Source: Sabethes cyaneus (taxonomy: Eukaryota; Arthropoda; Insecta; Diptera; Culicidae). From it: a stretch of 64,000 bases of DNA. The translations under genes were made by a program, and so were the position numbers. The first letter of the stretch is position 1. Every line of letters begins with the position of its first letter. The DNA lies in the NCBI RefSeq assembly GCF_943734655.1, contig NC_071355.1, positions 218,613,527 through 218,677,526 of the forward strand, given 5' to 3'. Positions 23,391-38,974 of the stretch are shown here, piece by piece. The notes beneath the pieces are model-generated. The model saw only the letters and a program-made list of their open reading frames with translations, was not told the DNA's origin and searched no databases.

Positions 23391-23940
23391 TAAAGCCTCG
23401 AGCAGACTAGTGTTGTGATTTTCATAGTACCTAACTGAGAGAACCTTGTATGTTAAGCATGGTCCACGCGTTTTCTCAGTAAACCATTTGGTTTGTATAT
23501 CTCGATTGCAAATGAGATATATGAAATCATATCTGAACGAAAAAGTTATATTTCACTCCATATAAGAACATATATGTACCAAAGTGGAGGCGATATACGT
23601 GCGAAAATGTTGACACCTATTTGTAATTCTTTTTTGCGTAGTTTTTATAACACGCAACTAAATACTCCTGAATATATGATTAAGATATAATTTAATATTG
23701 CAATCGTCTTTACTGCTTTATAATTCACAGTCATGAATTGTATATGAAGACACGCACGACTGCAAAACTACTTATTGTTCACTTCTGTTTGACATACTCT
23801 AATCATTATACAATTCCAATGTGCAATTGACATGATAACGATTTAATGTGAACTTTCTATTACGATTTTGTGTTATCTGGGTTCTCACCACCTGCTGACA
23901 CTATGGCGTTCAGCAAGGAAACAATTTGGGATCAAATATG
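23391..23940. other. No gene recognised
   Basis: A/T-rich stretch between two RTE copies. I see no ORF with a motif, no tandem repeat and no clear transposon end. Confidence 0.5.
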
Positions 23941-23942
23941 TT

Positions 23943-25050
23943 ATTTACTTACTTTAGCAGCCGAGAGCCGAGATGGCTCTTGCCGTATCAAGAATTCCTC
24001 TCCATTGTACTTGGGCTACCTGGGCTACTCGTCGTCAATTCGTGGCGCGTCTCGACACACGCATGTCGGTTTCAATATGGTCGAGCCATCTAGCACGTTG
24101 GGTCCCTCTATTCCTGGTGCCGGTGGGGTTCTTGAAGAGAGCGTATTTCACTGCACAGTCGTCCGGCATCCTAGCGATGTGACCGGCCCATCGTAGTCTC
24201 CCAACTTTCGCCAGGTGTACGATGGGAATCTCTCCAAGTAGTGCCAGTAGCTCGTGATTCATGCGCCTCCGCCACTCTCCACTTTCCGTTTGTACTCCAC
24301 CAAAAATAGTCCGCAACACCTTTCGTTCAAATACGACTAGTGCACGTATGTCTTCCGTAAGCAAAATTACTGTCTGAAGTCCGTAGAGAACTCCCGGTCT
24401 AATTAGCGTTTTATACATCGTCAGCTTTGTGCGGCGGCGTATACTCTTTGATCGAAGCGTCTTACGGAGGAAAAAGTAGGTTCAATTTCCACCTTGAATG
24501 CATCATTGGATCTCCTTACTCGTAGTATTGTCGGTGGTGACCAGAGATCCCAAATATACGAACTCATCAACCACTTCCAGTGCATCGCCGTCAATGGTCC
24601 TTGTCCGTGGGAGGCAAACGTTGCTTTCTCTGGAGCATCTTCCTACCATATATTTGGTTTTCGATTGACATCGCATTGATTTGTAACCCTACCCTCCTAG
24701 CCTCCGTTTCTCCGTTTTTAGTCTGGCGTCGATTGCCGCCGCCGTTCCAAGGTTTCTAGTAATGATGTCGAGGTCGTCTGCGAAGGCTAGGAGTTGGCTA
24801 CTCTTGCTAAAGATCGTTCCTCTCGTTTCGATGCCCACTCGTCGGGTCACATCTTCAATAGCGATATTGAATAACATACAGGACAGCCCATCCCCTTGCC
24901 GCAACCCTCTGTGCGATTCGAAAGGGCTCGAGAGTGTCCCCGAAACGCGCACGTAGCACATCACTCGCGGAAACCATAGTCGTGCATTATCTGCCATACC
25001 TGTTCTAGTTCAACAGTATCGTACGCTGCTCTGAAATCCACGAAAATATG
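23943..25050 (-). pseudogene. RTE fragment of a second family, degenerate
   Basis: Minus-strand frames give two recognisable blocks. Block 24689-24997 has GLRQGDGLSCMLFNIAIEDV and AFADDLDII (motifs B and C). Block 24035-24418 has MYKTLIRPGVLYG, VLRTIFGGVQ, RWAGHIARMPDD and GTQRARWLDHIE, the RTE thumb and C-terminus. Between them (24419-24688) the frame is broken, but YLGSLV-region remains are visible. The 3' end at about 23943 carries ACTTACT, the remnant of an (AAGT)n tail. The 5' end is truncated near motif A. The sequence differs clearly from the 22098 family. Confidence 0.85.
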
Positions 25051-25059
25051 ATAGGATCA

Positions 25060-28000
25060 CTTATGTTCATCATTCTTTTCAACGCTGTTGTATTCTCGCT
25101 TAGCTGTAGGTGCAAGCTTAAATACGCCGATGGTTTGAAGATCTGCTTTGTATCGACTGACTTTCCAGCGTATTCAGATACATGCCCACCTCTTACTCTC
25201 GAAACGCTAGTTACTTTTGTCCTTAACCTTTACGTCCCTGACATCAAAAATTAGAATACTGGCAATTACATTTTCGGCTCTATCTCCATTGATTCTTGAT
25301 AGATTTTCTTAGACCAATCTCGTGTTTTGTTATCTTAACCTTTATAATGAGGTCAGGCATTAAATTTTTATAATGGTAGTTTTGACGTAGGACTACGTCT
25401 TTTGGGAAGGTAGCTGGTAGGGGTGGGTCATTCCAAAAGATCGAAAAATGTGAGCGACTCGAAAAATGAAATATGTTAAGCGCTAATAGCTTAGTGGTTT
25501 CCAGAACGACTTTCAATATTTTTGTGCTAATTGATCGGATAATCTTCTACGCTTTTGAGAGATTCTACAATAAAAATTACGGATTGATAAGCATGTTAAC
25601 AATAAAAATATCTATTTTTTCGCGAACAAAAATGTTGATTCCCAGTAAATGTTATCGTCCGTTTATAGTAATTTTGTTAAACGAAAAAGCGAAATATAAT
25701 TAAAAAAGGCAGTAAACTTGTAATGAAATATGGTCAACTTCATTACATAAAATAAGAAACATAAATAAGATTGAAATATTAATTTGTTAGATTTACTGTA
25801 AGTTTCAATGTCCGCGATAAAAACTGCTGTAGACGCATTGTTTCTACTACAAAATTTAATGTAAATTTTCCTTTGGGTTGTCTCGCTATGAGATGCTACC
25901 TACACCTTTGTTACATTGCTGTCTGCTATCGTTCCATCCGTCTATTTTAAATACTATCGATATAAAAACAATAAAAACATTGTCTTTTACAGTGAGTAGA
26001 TCATGCATTAGGAGTGAAACAAGTGGTCCCAAATGACTACCTTGGGATAACCGCCACGTTACAGCGTAAGGTTCGGAGCATACACCTTCTACACTAACGA
26101 ATTACTTACTTGCGGTCAAGTATCCATGGATCCATCTCAAAGCTCTGCAAGGACCGTCTTCTGAAGCCACTCTTTGTAATAAATTTTCTAGTTCATGGTT
26201 GCAAAGTTACAAAGGCATCACTGCAGCTGCAGATTGCTTGTCAGACGAGAATTTTTGACGAAGAACTTCATTCCGGCTTGATTCCGGCTAGCGGCACGGA
26301 AAAATGTATGATAAAAATGACCTACAAGATTGACACTTCTGTTGTAATTTTAAGTTATACTTAGAATAAATTTATAGTAAACATTTCAAGAGACCTAGGC
26401 TTTTCAACTTAGACAATCGTTGAGCTAATTACGCCCCAATGAACCATAGCATGCTGCCTATGAATAATTTTACAAATATAATTAATCTTAATCACAACCT
26501 ATGGTCCAGCCGATCACTCTGCATGCATGCATGCATATTTTGTGAATTTCATAATAGTAGAATCGAATGGAAAAACAATTCTGTTACCGCAGATTGTCAC
26601 AAATTTAATGGAAACGTCCCTTGTGTAGATTTCCAATCAACAATTCAAGATATTCACAAAATTTTAGAACAGTATTCGAATTTACTGCTCCCGGGGCTAA
26701 AAGATTGCGTTGTCTGTCTACCAAAATTAAAAAAAAAACAAACCCTCATTTTGATAGACTAACCGACGACGTACGCAGTGAGTGTCTAAATCCTTGTAAG
26801 TAGGCAGGTTGCTCTCTGCCTTCCGCCCACTAAGTGGCGTAAACGTAGCGTAAAATGTGTTAGCGAAGCCACGTACGTATTCGTTCCGTTATCGACAACG
26901 ATAAAGTGCTGTGCCATGGTTTTATTAAACGCTAGGCCGAATAAAGTACCACATTTTATTCGATACCTAATCTGCCGCAAACAGCTTTCCTATCTATGTC
27001 AAGTTTAAAGTATCTGCAAGTATGTCGAAAAGATGGGAATATGGCGGCAGTGAGTAGCAAAGCGACAACGCAGTGTCGGGCTTCATACAGTTCACGGAAA
27101 GACAAAATCACACGTTAGGGTAGACATTCTGCGATTATTGGTAAGAAATTCAATAGAAAATCAATGTCGGTGGAGTATCCGCCATCTGGCTGTCTGGCAT
27201 GTCAATTATTCACTTATCGTCTTGCTTGGAAGAAAGAGACATCGAACACTGTTTGAATTCGAACTCATGTCCTTAATATCCCCGATTGGCACATTGCCTG
27301 TCAAATCGGTTTTGTGACATATACCTAGATTGGAACCGAAAAATTATTTCAAACACAATTGAAATTGATACCAATAGATAAGGGTTTTCTCCTCCTTCAT
27401 AAAAAAATTAAAAATAAGACTAGGAAATCTTGCCTCCAACACTTTTTAGTAAATCTTTAAACGTTAGGGTTCGCCTAATGCCTCTCTGTCATAACTACTG
27501 TGTAGCTAACGAAATGTCGATTCATTTTTCAAACTCAAACAAAGCAGCAATGGTTTTAAACCCCCCATCAAAGACTCCTTACATCGCTATTCCTAATTTT
27601 ACTACCAAGCTGTCGCAGGTTAACAAAATAAAACTTCTATTTTTGGTATTTTCCGCCAAATATCACGCTTAGCCAAAAGCGGTTGACCCTACAGAAGATT
27701 CTTTCCATTGCCAACCCAGATGGCTGATCTGTCGTGTGCGTATTCCGTGTTCCAGGCTCACTTAGTAGCCTACCGCTCGTATATGCTGATCCGGCAATAT
27801 TGATACTCCCGCCTTTGCCGGTTGCCGGGAGCGTTTTACCGTCCCCGGTAGGCTGTCAGCTGAGCTGCTGCCGTAAAAAGGGGGAAGTGATTGCGAAATA
27901 GATGTCATAACAATGTATTTTAATTTATTCCACTCCTGTTCCCATTCCTGCTATTCCTGCTGCTGGCTGGCTTGACTGTGCCGTTGGGGTATTTTTCCTC

Positions 28001-30700
28001 TCTTTCAAGCAATTTATATTAGATCAGCTCTTTGAACTGCGAGTGCTTGGACTGACGGGGGACTTCGCAGGCTTGTGCTTCTGGGTGGACGGGGTTGATT
28101 CTCGATGAACAGCGCCGAGTAACCCCTCAGGTTGACACAGACCTGGCGTTTTTAACAGTAACTGTGGAAATTTGGATAAAGAAAATTTTAAAGGAAACGA
28201 GCGTACTGTACGATATTAGCTCTACCGGATCCATTAGAGGAAGCTTAGCATTTTTTCCAAGGAGAGCTTAGTTTTTATGCTTGGATATTGCCACAGATGT
28301 TTCTGTATTACTTTTCTGTTCAAGTGTATGTATCGTTAGCATTTAGTAACGTCTACCTACGTAATTAGTTTTACATAAATGTTCAGCTTTATGTTGTCAT
28401 ATTGTGACAATGTACGGTGAAAAACATACACATTCATCTAACTGCTTGTTTTTTTTCTCACGCATGCTGCGGAAAAAACTTTAAATCCCATTTCCGGCAG
28501 ACACACCTTGGGAGAAGCACTTTACTTCACCTACCTGGAAGTTCGGAATTGCTCGGCGGTTTCAACCCTCCATTTTTAACCTTCTTTATAACGGTGTCGT
28601 AAAACAAAACATAAATTCTTTTTAAACAGTGAGTGAGCTTCTTCGGTCCCCCGGATTCGACCAACATATCCGGGGGAAAAAAATCATCCCGGGACAGTGT
28701 GTGCTATCTAGATATCATAATGTCTTTAAATTATTTGCCCAGCCATAAAAGCGACCACCGGTGTGCGATGGACAACAAAACGGTTTTTTTGCTGTCCGGG
28801 AGGAGGTGGGTGCGTGTCAACCAAATAAGGGGCTACTAAGGGATAGAGAAACAAGGGCACGAGTGGCCGGGGGAACCGCGATAGATGCACGCAATGGCCG
28901 AATCTGATCTGTCTTTTATGTGGTGTTATTTGCTTCCCGAAAGTGAGCCCCGTCGTTATAATGAACATAAAAGTAAAATATTGTCCGCCCCGGTGGACTT
29001 CTTCGGTGCTGTATCGCGATACGGCACAGATATTGAGAAGTTGGTCAGGGGGGTCACCGGTGCAGGGGAAAGTGCGGCAACACGGTGGAATAGATACATC
29101 ACACAGCCGGTTGAAAAACTAGTTGCTTTGCTGAGCCTTTTCCTAGAATTTTTAGAAAACACCAGTTTCCCTCATGCAAAAATTTTACATTGGATCACAA
29201 TATGTGTCTTCACCCATTTAATTTACCTATTGAATTATATGTGTAATTTCTTCAGTTTTTGGTGTGTCCGTTTTATTTTGTTATGAAGTACTCAAAAAAT
29301 GATGAAAAAAATTTATTAATCAGTAGACGAACACAGCAATAGTCATTTTCATTGAACATGAGCAGCCGGCTCGACAACTTTCATTAGGAAATACAAAAAT
29401 TACATGTATTCTGCATTCGGTATTGTGTTGCCTTAAAGAAGCTTTGACAAGGTTTGAAGGTTACTAGTTCTTCGTAATATACAATCTCAGATGGCCAGGT
29501 AATGAGTACCGGAACCTGAAATGGCAAGTTACACATTTTATTTTGTACGGTTACTATCGCTATGATCAGCGTTATAATTTATTGTGTTATCTTTAAGGCG
29601 TCTTTTCTGTATTCCGCACTTCGTTCTTTTTCAGTATCGCTAAATTGATTGAGCGAATTGCCTAATAAGGGTGTAGGGCGCTATATCTCTGCATATTAGC
29701 GTTGATAGGAAAAATGAATGAAATGCTTATCAACTTAGGGACTATATTGGCTCGTTTCATAGTGCCTGATTTTTATTTTCAGGTATAATAAATTCAAGTT
29801 TGTCACGAGGTTTTCGAAAAACCGTAAATCTCGCATGTGCGTAATGTTTTTGATATTAATTACCAAAATATGGATGATTATGTAGTACCATTATATTAAA
29901 TTTATAAAAGGTGTATTTTTAATCTGTCTGTAATTTTTAGCTTTACCAGAAAATCCATGTTAGTCTAATACAACCGGCTCTTACGTACTGAGCATGGTTT
30001 CGTATGGCAATTTATCATCGTTTTCTTTCGTGTCTCGTTCGTTGCATTTTTCCAACAGCGGTCGTTTTCGAAGGTCCTTTTGAATTCATTTGTTTTTGAA
30101 GCAACGGCGTGTTCACAAACCTGAACTTTTATTGAAGCCTTATAAACGCGCATTTGAGTCGTGAAATCGGTTACCAAGGAACATTGCGCGCAATTTCTAT
30201 CGTATGATTATCGAATACCAAATACTTAATAGCTTTTATTCAGCTTCCTAAGTAAGTTTTATGATCGAAGAATGCCAAAGGGTATCTCGCTCAGTCATGG
30301 TTTTTGATGTGATTGCCAAAGAGACAAGTTTGTCTCAGGACGGTTTTCGTGCATAATAACAAATGTCTATCAGTATTTAATAACTGCTCGCGTGCGATTT
30401 CGAACGTATCGAATAAGTTGATGGCACATAACTTCCGGCGCGCTAAACTGATTTACCATGGTTTTTCTCATATCGGTATTTCGGATTTCTACTACCTGTT
30501 TCGCAATGGCCACGTAACTAAACACGTCCTCAAATCATACGCGAGCCCGGACCACCTGCCTCCAGATTAATTTCTTTCCACTAACAATCACCCCTTTCTA
30601 TGGCACTCGTGGATGATGCAGAGGATTCCTCGATCTCTAAAATTCGCTAAACGGGGCGTGGCACGACTTTCGGAAATAACGCGTTTTTTGCGCGGAATGC
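25060..30700. other. No gene recognised
   Basis: A long stretch without a recognisable protein domain, transposon terminus or tandem array. A GACGTAGGACTACGTCTT word at about 25384 is the only repeat-like feature noted. Short ORFs include 133 codons at 28885-29286 (+), whose first half is G/C-balanced. None shows a motif I can name. Part could be host intron or intergenic DNA. Confidence 0.4.
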
Positions 30701-30716
30701 ATACTTCGCATAAGAC

Positions 30717-34080
<3,364 letters not shown>

Positions 34081-34084
34081 AGAA

Positions 34085-34975
34085 AAAATAAAAGAATTCT
34101 ACTTTTGTTGTTGTTGTTTGTTATTGTTTGAAAGAAGAAGAGAGAGATACAAAAAGAGACGTGAAGATCGAGTCAGATAGATAGAGACATAAGAAGAAAT
34201 AGAATATAATAGAAAATAACGAAAGTTGTAAAATCGCGAAACAGAAAGAGGATGTATCAATAGAAAAGACAGAAACAGAGAAGAAAAGAAAGCAGCAGAA
34301 ATAGCGACAAAAAAAGATACGAACAGAAATGATGAGATACAGATGAAGGGGAATAGATTAAGAAATACAAAGTGCAAAAAACAAAGAGGGAGAGAGAGCG
34401 AGAGATCGACAGATACAATCCAAAAAACCAAAAGCGAAAAATCGAAAGTGGTTAAAAGAGCATAAAAAGAAAACTAGAAGGAAAATAATAGAACGAGAGT
34501 GATTTTGACAAAAAAAATGAAAGTGATAGAAAGCAAACATGATAGTGATAGAGTGGAACAGAGAAAGAAAACAAAAGGGAGCAAATAAGAGAAATATAAA
34601 AGCAATAGTGAGAGAGAACGCTAAGAAGATAACGAAATTGAAACAGAATCAAATTAAGAAACACAGTTCTTCCTTTACATATATAGGGATGAAGAGACAG
34701 AATTATAGAGTAACAGAAATATAGAAAATGAAAGGCAGAGAAAGAAAAAGAAATATACAGGAAGCGAAACGGAAAGAGAATAACAAGAAGACGACAAAAA
34801 GAGGAAAATATAAAATAAGAGAAAACTGCGAAGAAGTGAAAGAGAGAATTAGATAAAAAGAGGTAAGAAATTAGAGAAAAAGGACAGAGATATACATAGA
34901 GAGGCGAATAGATAGACAGAGAGGGATATGAAGACAACAAGATAGATAGAGATTGGATAACTATTAACTTTATAA
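34085..34975 (+). repeat. Purine-rich low-complexity region
   Basis: About 890 bp dominated by A and G in irregular AGAAA, GAGAGA and GATAGATAG words; the other strand is correspondingly pyrimidine-rich. The minus-strand F/S/L-rich frames are compositional. It resembles the reverse complement of the 2.3-5.2 kb region in composition but shares no obvious module with it. Confidence 0.7.
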
Positions 34976-34979
34976 ATGC

Positions 34980-37900
34980 CCTATATTTCACTTTTTCGAA
35001 CTTTGGTTGGCCGAGGCACTGTAGTCAAAAGCTGTAGAATACGTAGTAAAAGAGCAAATCAAGCCTTGATACGTCCAAATGTAATAATATATCCACATGT
35101 TTATGCGAAACAGAGTAAATTACCCTTTTGTTTGTAATCCATTCACATGGTATATAAAATTGTCGTCTATGTTTTTCGAATGCGCAATTGCTGTATATAT
35201 TTTCCTCTGCCAGAATAAATTTGAAGAATTCTACTAAATTGATTCCTTGGTCGAAAACAACCGACATCGTCGACGTCGTGTTATTGACATCTTAAGGTAA
35301 GTAGTTTTTTTACGATACTGATACATTGATGGTTCCAGTTAGTATCAATGGTCATTAAGCTGTCATAATAATGGTTTACATTTTCCATTTGCGTCTTTCT
35401 GCGTAAAAACATCATTCCAGGGAAATTGGTCACTACCATGTAAATAGAACAGCCCCAGGTTCGAATTCTGACCGCTTCGTTCTGTCCGAGTCTCTGACTG
35501 ACTGGGTTGTTTACATTCTCGGTTAGATTTGTTACCTTCTCGGAAACGAATTTGCCGCAATTTTTTGCCAAATCATAATCTGAGCTGTTGGGATTAGCCT
35601 CGTTTATCCGGATAATGTTCAGCCCGCATTTTACAATAAACGGTTCGATAACCTTCGTGGCTTTGCATGTGGTGGGGATGTCATAAGAGAGGTCATTAAA
35701 ATACATGTCTCCTGAGTGTGTTTGGAATAATTCTACAGTAACACATCTGCGAATGCTGAGGGATTATAACTATTCTCTTATCAGTCAAATCTAAATTTTT
35801 CTTTATGAGAATACTTACACGGTGTATTTTGACGAACGTTACACTCACTGTGCACAATCGGAAAACATAACGACATATCATCTTCCTGGAGAGACCTGCG
35901 AGCATTATACACCGAAACTGTAGCCTCCCACCACTTGCAGGAAGAAAAAACATCGAATCCTAAAAGCTTTCACCCGGTAGTGCCATTTCGGTTCATCCGA
36001 AAATATCGATATTGATTTATCGTTTATGAGGTACTATTTTCTTTTTCGATTTTCCGCACTCCTGGCACGGATCTGCGTGTCCGTCTGCGTGCCGCCATTG
36101 TTGGTTTCTTCTCTGTCGATATATATATATTTTTTTACGATTATCTCATTCCTTTTCCGCTCAGGTTCGGCGGCTTGGAGATGCGGCGACCGACGCCCGC
36201 TCCGTGACGGTCTGTTTTTTCCTGTGTGGTTAACAACGACTGTTGTGTACTACCTACCTACCTATCTACTGCACTGTGTGAAAGGACGAGGTCAAAGTTT
36301 TGTACGTATATCTTCGCCCCTCCACGACAGAGCAATTGGGGTTGGATCTGAAGGGCACACATGCTGGTGATTGGATTTTTATTACGGTATTAATATTTTA
36401 ATCTCACTACACATGGGTGTCCGCTGGCTGCTCCGCACCGGAAGAGTGTAATATAGCAATAGATAGCAGAAGATGCAAACGCTATGCTAGAAATAAGCCA
36501 TGATTTAATCCATTTTGCTCCATTTGCAGATCAGTGTTTTTCTTACGTAACTTAAGGTCACAATCACAACAGAATAAACGAAAAAACAACATGTCCACCA
36601 AAATATTCATAACAAACAGTTTTACAATTCTACTTTCGTAGTATGACTATCAAAGTGTGCAATCACCTTCATCTTATAGCTAAGATTTCATTGTTCTTAT
36701 GATTTACTTGTCCAGCCAGCCGTTATATTTGTTCATATTTATTAAAACATATTTCAGTTTACTTCCTTCTTCTCATAGTAGGCTCTTGATGGCCCCTTTT
36801 TTTCGTCAACCTACCATTTCATCGCTGGGGAGCTTACTTTTGGGGGAGAAAACTTTTTCTTTACTCTAGGTAGAGGCCAACCATCGGAGGCTAGGCTTTG
36901 TCTGTTCCATTCCAAGCGAGGTATAGAAGAGAGATAAATTTCGTAGCTATATTAAAATAAAGAATATGCACAGGGAGGGCACCCATCTGTTGTTGGTTTG
37001 GGTGTTTTTTCCCCTCCGTTCTTCGGGGCTACCGGTTTATTGTGAAGTTTCCAAAACTGCCATATTTTGGCAGATTTTTGCGTTACACGCGAAGTTCGAC
37101 AAGTCAATAGCCGACGGAGAGGATATGAAATTTGATGTTTGAAAATGGCTAAATTGGGTAAAGATTTACTCATGTCGCTGGCTGTGTTGTGCTGATGTGC
37201 ACAGGCGAAAGTTTCGCGGTAAACATTTGATTAATTAAAAAGAGCAAGGCGTGTTAGTTAATGTTTCCAAGTTGTTTAGATTTTTTACTTTGATGAGATT
37301 TCACTACGTGTTTAAGAACTTCTTATTTACCAAGTACGTCATCAGTGAGCAAAGGAAGGATAAATCTGACATTGTTTCGAATGTTTGCAAAAAGCTCAAA
37401 ATGTGCGCGCCATGATGTAAGTATTTAACAAGCCCTCGCTGTGTCCCGTTGGATCTACTGACAGTAGAGCGACTGGAGTGGAATCCGAAAACAGCGGCAC
37501 GTTTCGGTCGTAATTGTTTTCCAACGTTCAGAGATTTCCAATTTTTTTTCGGGGCCTTTGAAGCCCGGACATTCTCCGATGGAGGAAGCAACGCGGAAAA
37601 TTCACACCCAGTTGTTGCGTTGGCCAACAACTGTCGAAAAGTCCTTTTTTTCTGGACGCTTAGAAAGGCAGCCTGCTGTGGAATTTTTTATTATTTTTGT
37701 TAGGGCAACTCCCGCTGCGAACCAAATATCATTAGGCCCACACACAAGAGAGAAAAAAATTCCAACACAGACGGTATCGTACACTTTTTTTTTGTTTCAG
37801 AAAGGTTCAGAAAGGATCGAATTCTTATTCCATTTGTTTTTCATGCAAGTTAAGTAGTTTTCGTTGAATGGTACTCTGTGTTTATACATTTATGATGAAG

Positions 37901-38265
37901 ACCATTGATCATGCTTCTTTACATTTCTTGTTAACAAAGGAAAAGATTGTGGAATAAATATTGTTGAAGATTAAAATTAGTATTTCTGCACCCAAACATA
38001 AAATCTATGACATTAAAGTTACAAAAACTTCAAAGAACACATCCATATGGGATGCAAGACATGATGACGTAGAATGCAAACCAACAGTAAAATCATCCAG
38101 TTTATTTTGGTTTAGCAAAGTAATTTATAAGTTGTGTCAGTCGCAAATCAATATGTTTGAAGAGACGCACTTTATGTAAGTCAGTAAAGTATGCTCTTTT
38201 GGTTTAATTGATTAAACAAAAACGAATTAATAACTAATCCAACCCTGATGTGCATTCGATAATTT
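34980..38265. other. No gene recognised
   Basis: Unremarkable sequence with a short (TA)n at about 36119-36130 and ACCT repeats at about 36252-36265. The longest frame (141 codons, minus strand, 35281-35706) carries no recognised motif. No transposon termini seen. Possibly host non-coding DNA. Confidence 0.4.
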
Positions 38266-38269
38266 CTTA

Positions 38270-38974
38270 GAAAAATGTGATTTTAAGACTCTAACTTCTA
38301 CTTTCATTTCCGATTTTAAGTCCAATTTCAAATCTAATTTTGAATCCGTTTCATTCAATTCCAGTTTTAAGTAAATTTTAAAATTTTATTTCAAGTTCAT
38401 TTTCAAAAATATATTGGATAGTTCAATTGATTAGTGGAACTCCATCTCACACTTTATCCGTTGGCACCCGAGTGTTTTGGAAATTAAACTATTACCACAC
38501 AATCCTATATTAGAAAATCTCTTATTTAATTTTATCCCGCCAGTCTAACCATTCCATACACGCACACATACGCTCCCCTAACAACGGTAATTATTTTCCG
38601 TATGATTGCCGTACGCTGGGGGTATCGTATGTGTGCGTATATAGAATGGTTAGACTGGAGGGACAAAACTAGATATGAGGCTATCTAATATAGGGTTGTG
38701 CGGTAATTGCCATGCCAAATTGTGTTTAATTGCCAAAACACTCGGGCGCCAACCGAGAAAGTGTGGGTTGGAGTCCCACTTACCAATTGAATTACACAAT
38801 ATATTTTTGGCCTCATATCGAAATTTTGCAGCTTCATCCAGTCTACCATTTTTCTCACCAAACAGTCCGCCATTTCAGTCCAATTGCAAGTTCAATTTCA
38901 TGTCCAGTTTTAAGTCCTGCAATTTCAAGTTTAATTCTGTGTCCTATTTCAAGTCCAATTACAACTCTAAGTCT
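38270..38974 (-). repeat. Degenerate TTTCAAGTCCAAT-type array, left part
   Basis: Irregular units TTTCAAGTCCAATTT and variants, the reverse complement of the GAAATTGGACTT family at 6930 and 45115. The foldback at 38415-38800 interrupts the array, and the RTE at 38975 splits it from its right part (42227-42790). Confidence 0.7.
38415..38800. mobile_element. Foldback (long inverted repeat) element
   Basis: Two arms of about 185 bp mirror each other. On the left: TGGAACTCCA, GTTGGCACCCGAGTGTTTTGG, CCTATATTAGA and CAGTCTAACCATTC. On the right, the complements: GAATGGTTAGACTGG, TCTAATATAGGG, CCAAAACACTCGGGCGCCAAC and TGGAGTCCCAC. The short centre is at about 38600-38615. No coding capacity. Superfamily not assigned because no clear target duplication was found. 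Confidence 0.75.

Noticed and set aside
28885..29286. 133-codon plus-strand frame with a plausible-looking soluble first half
   Set aside because: No motif; the second half is a hydrophobic A/T-rich run. Not supportable without homology or transcript data.
34099..34991. Serine/phenylalanine-rich minus-strand frames
   Set aside because: Complement of a purine-rich low-complexity tract.
35281..35706. 141-codon minus-strand frame
   Set aside because: No recognisable family; it lies in otherwise featureless DNA.
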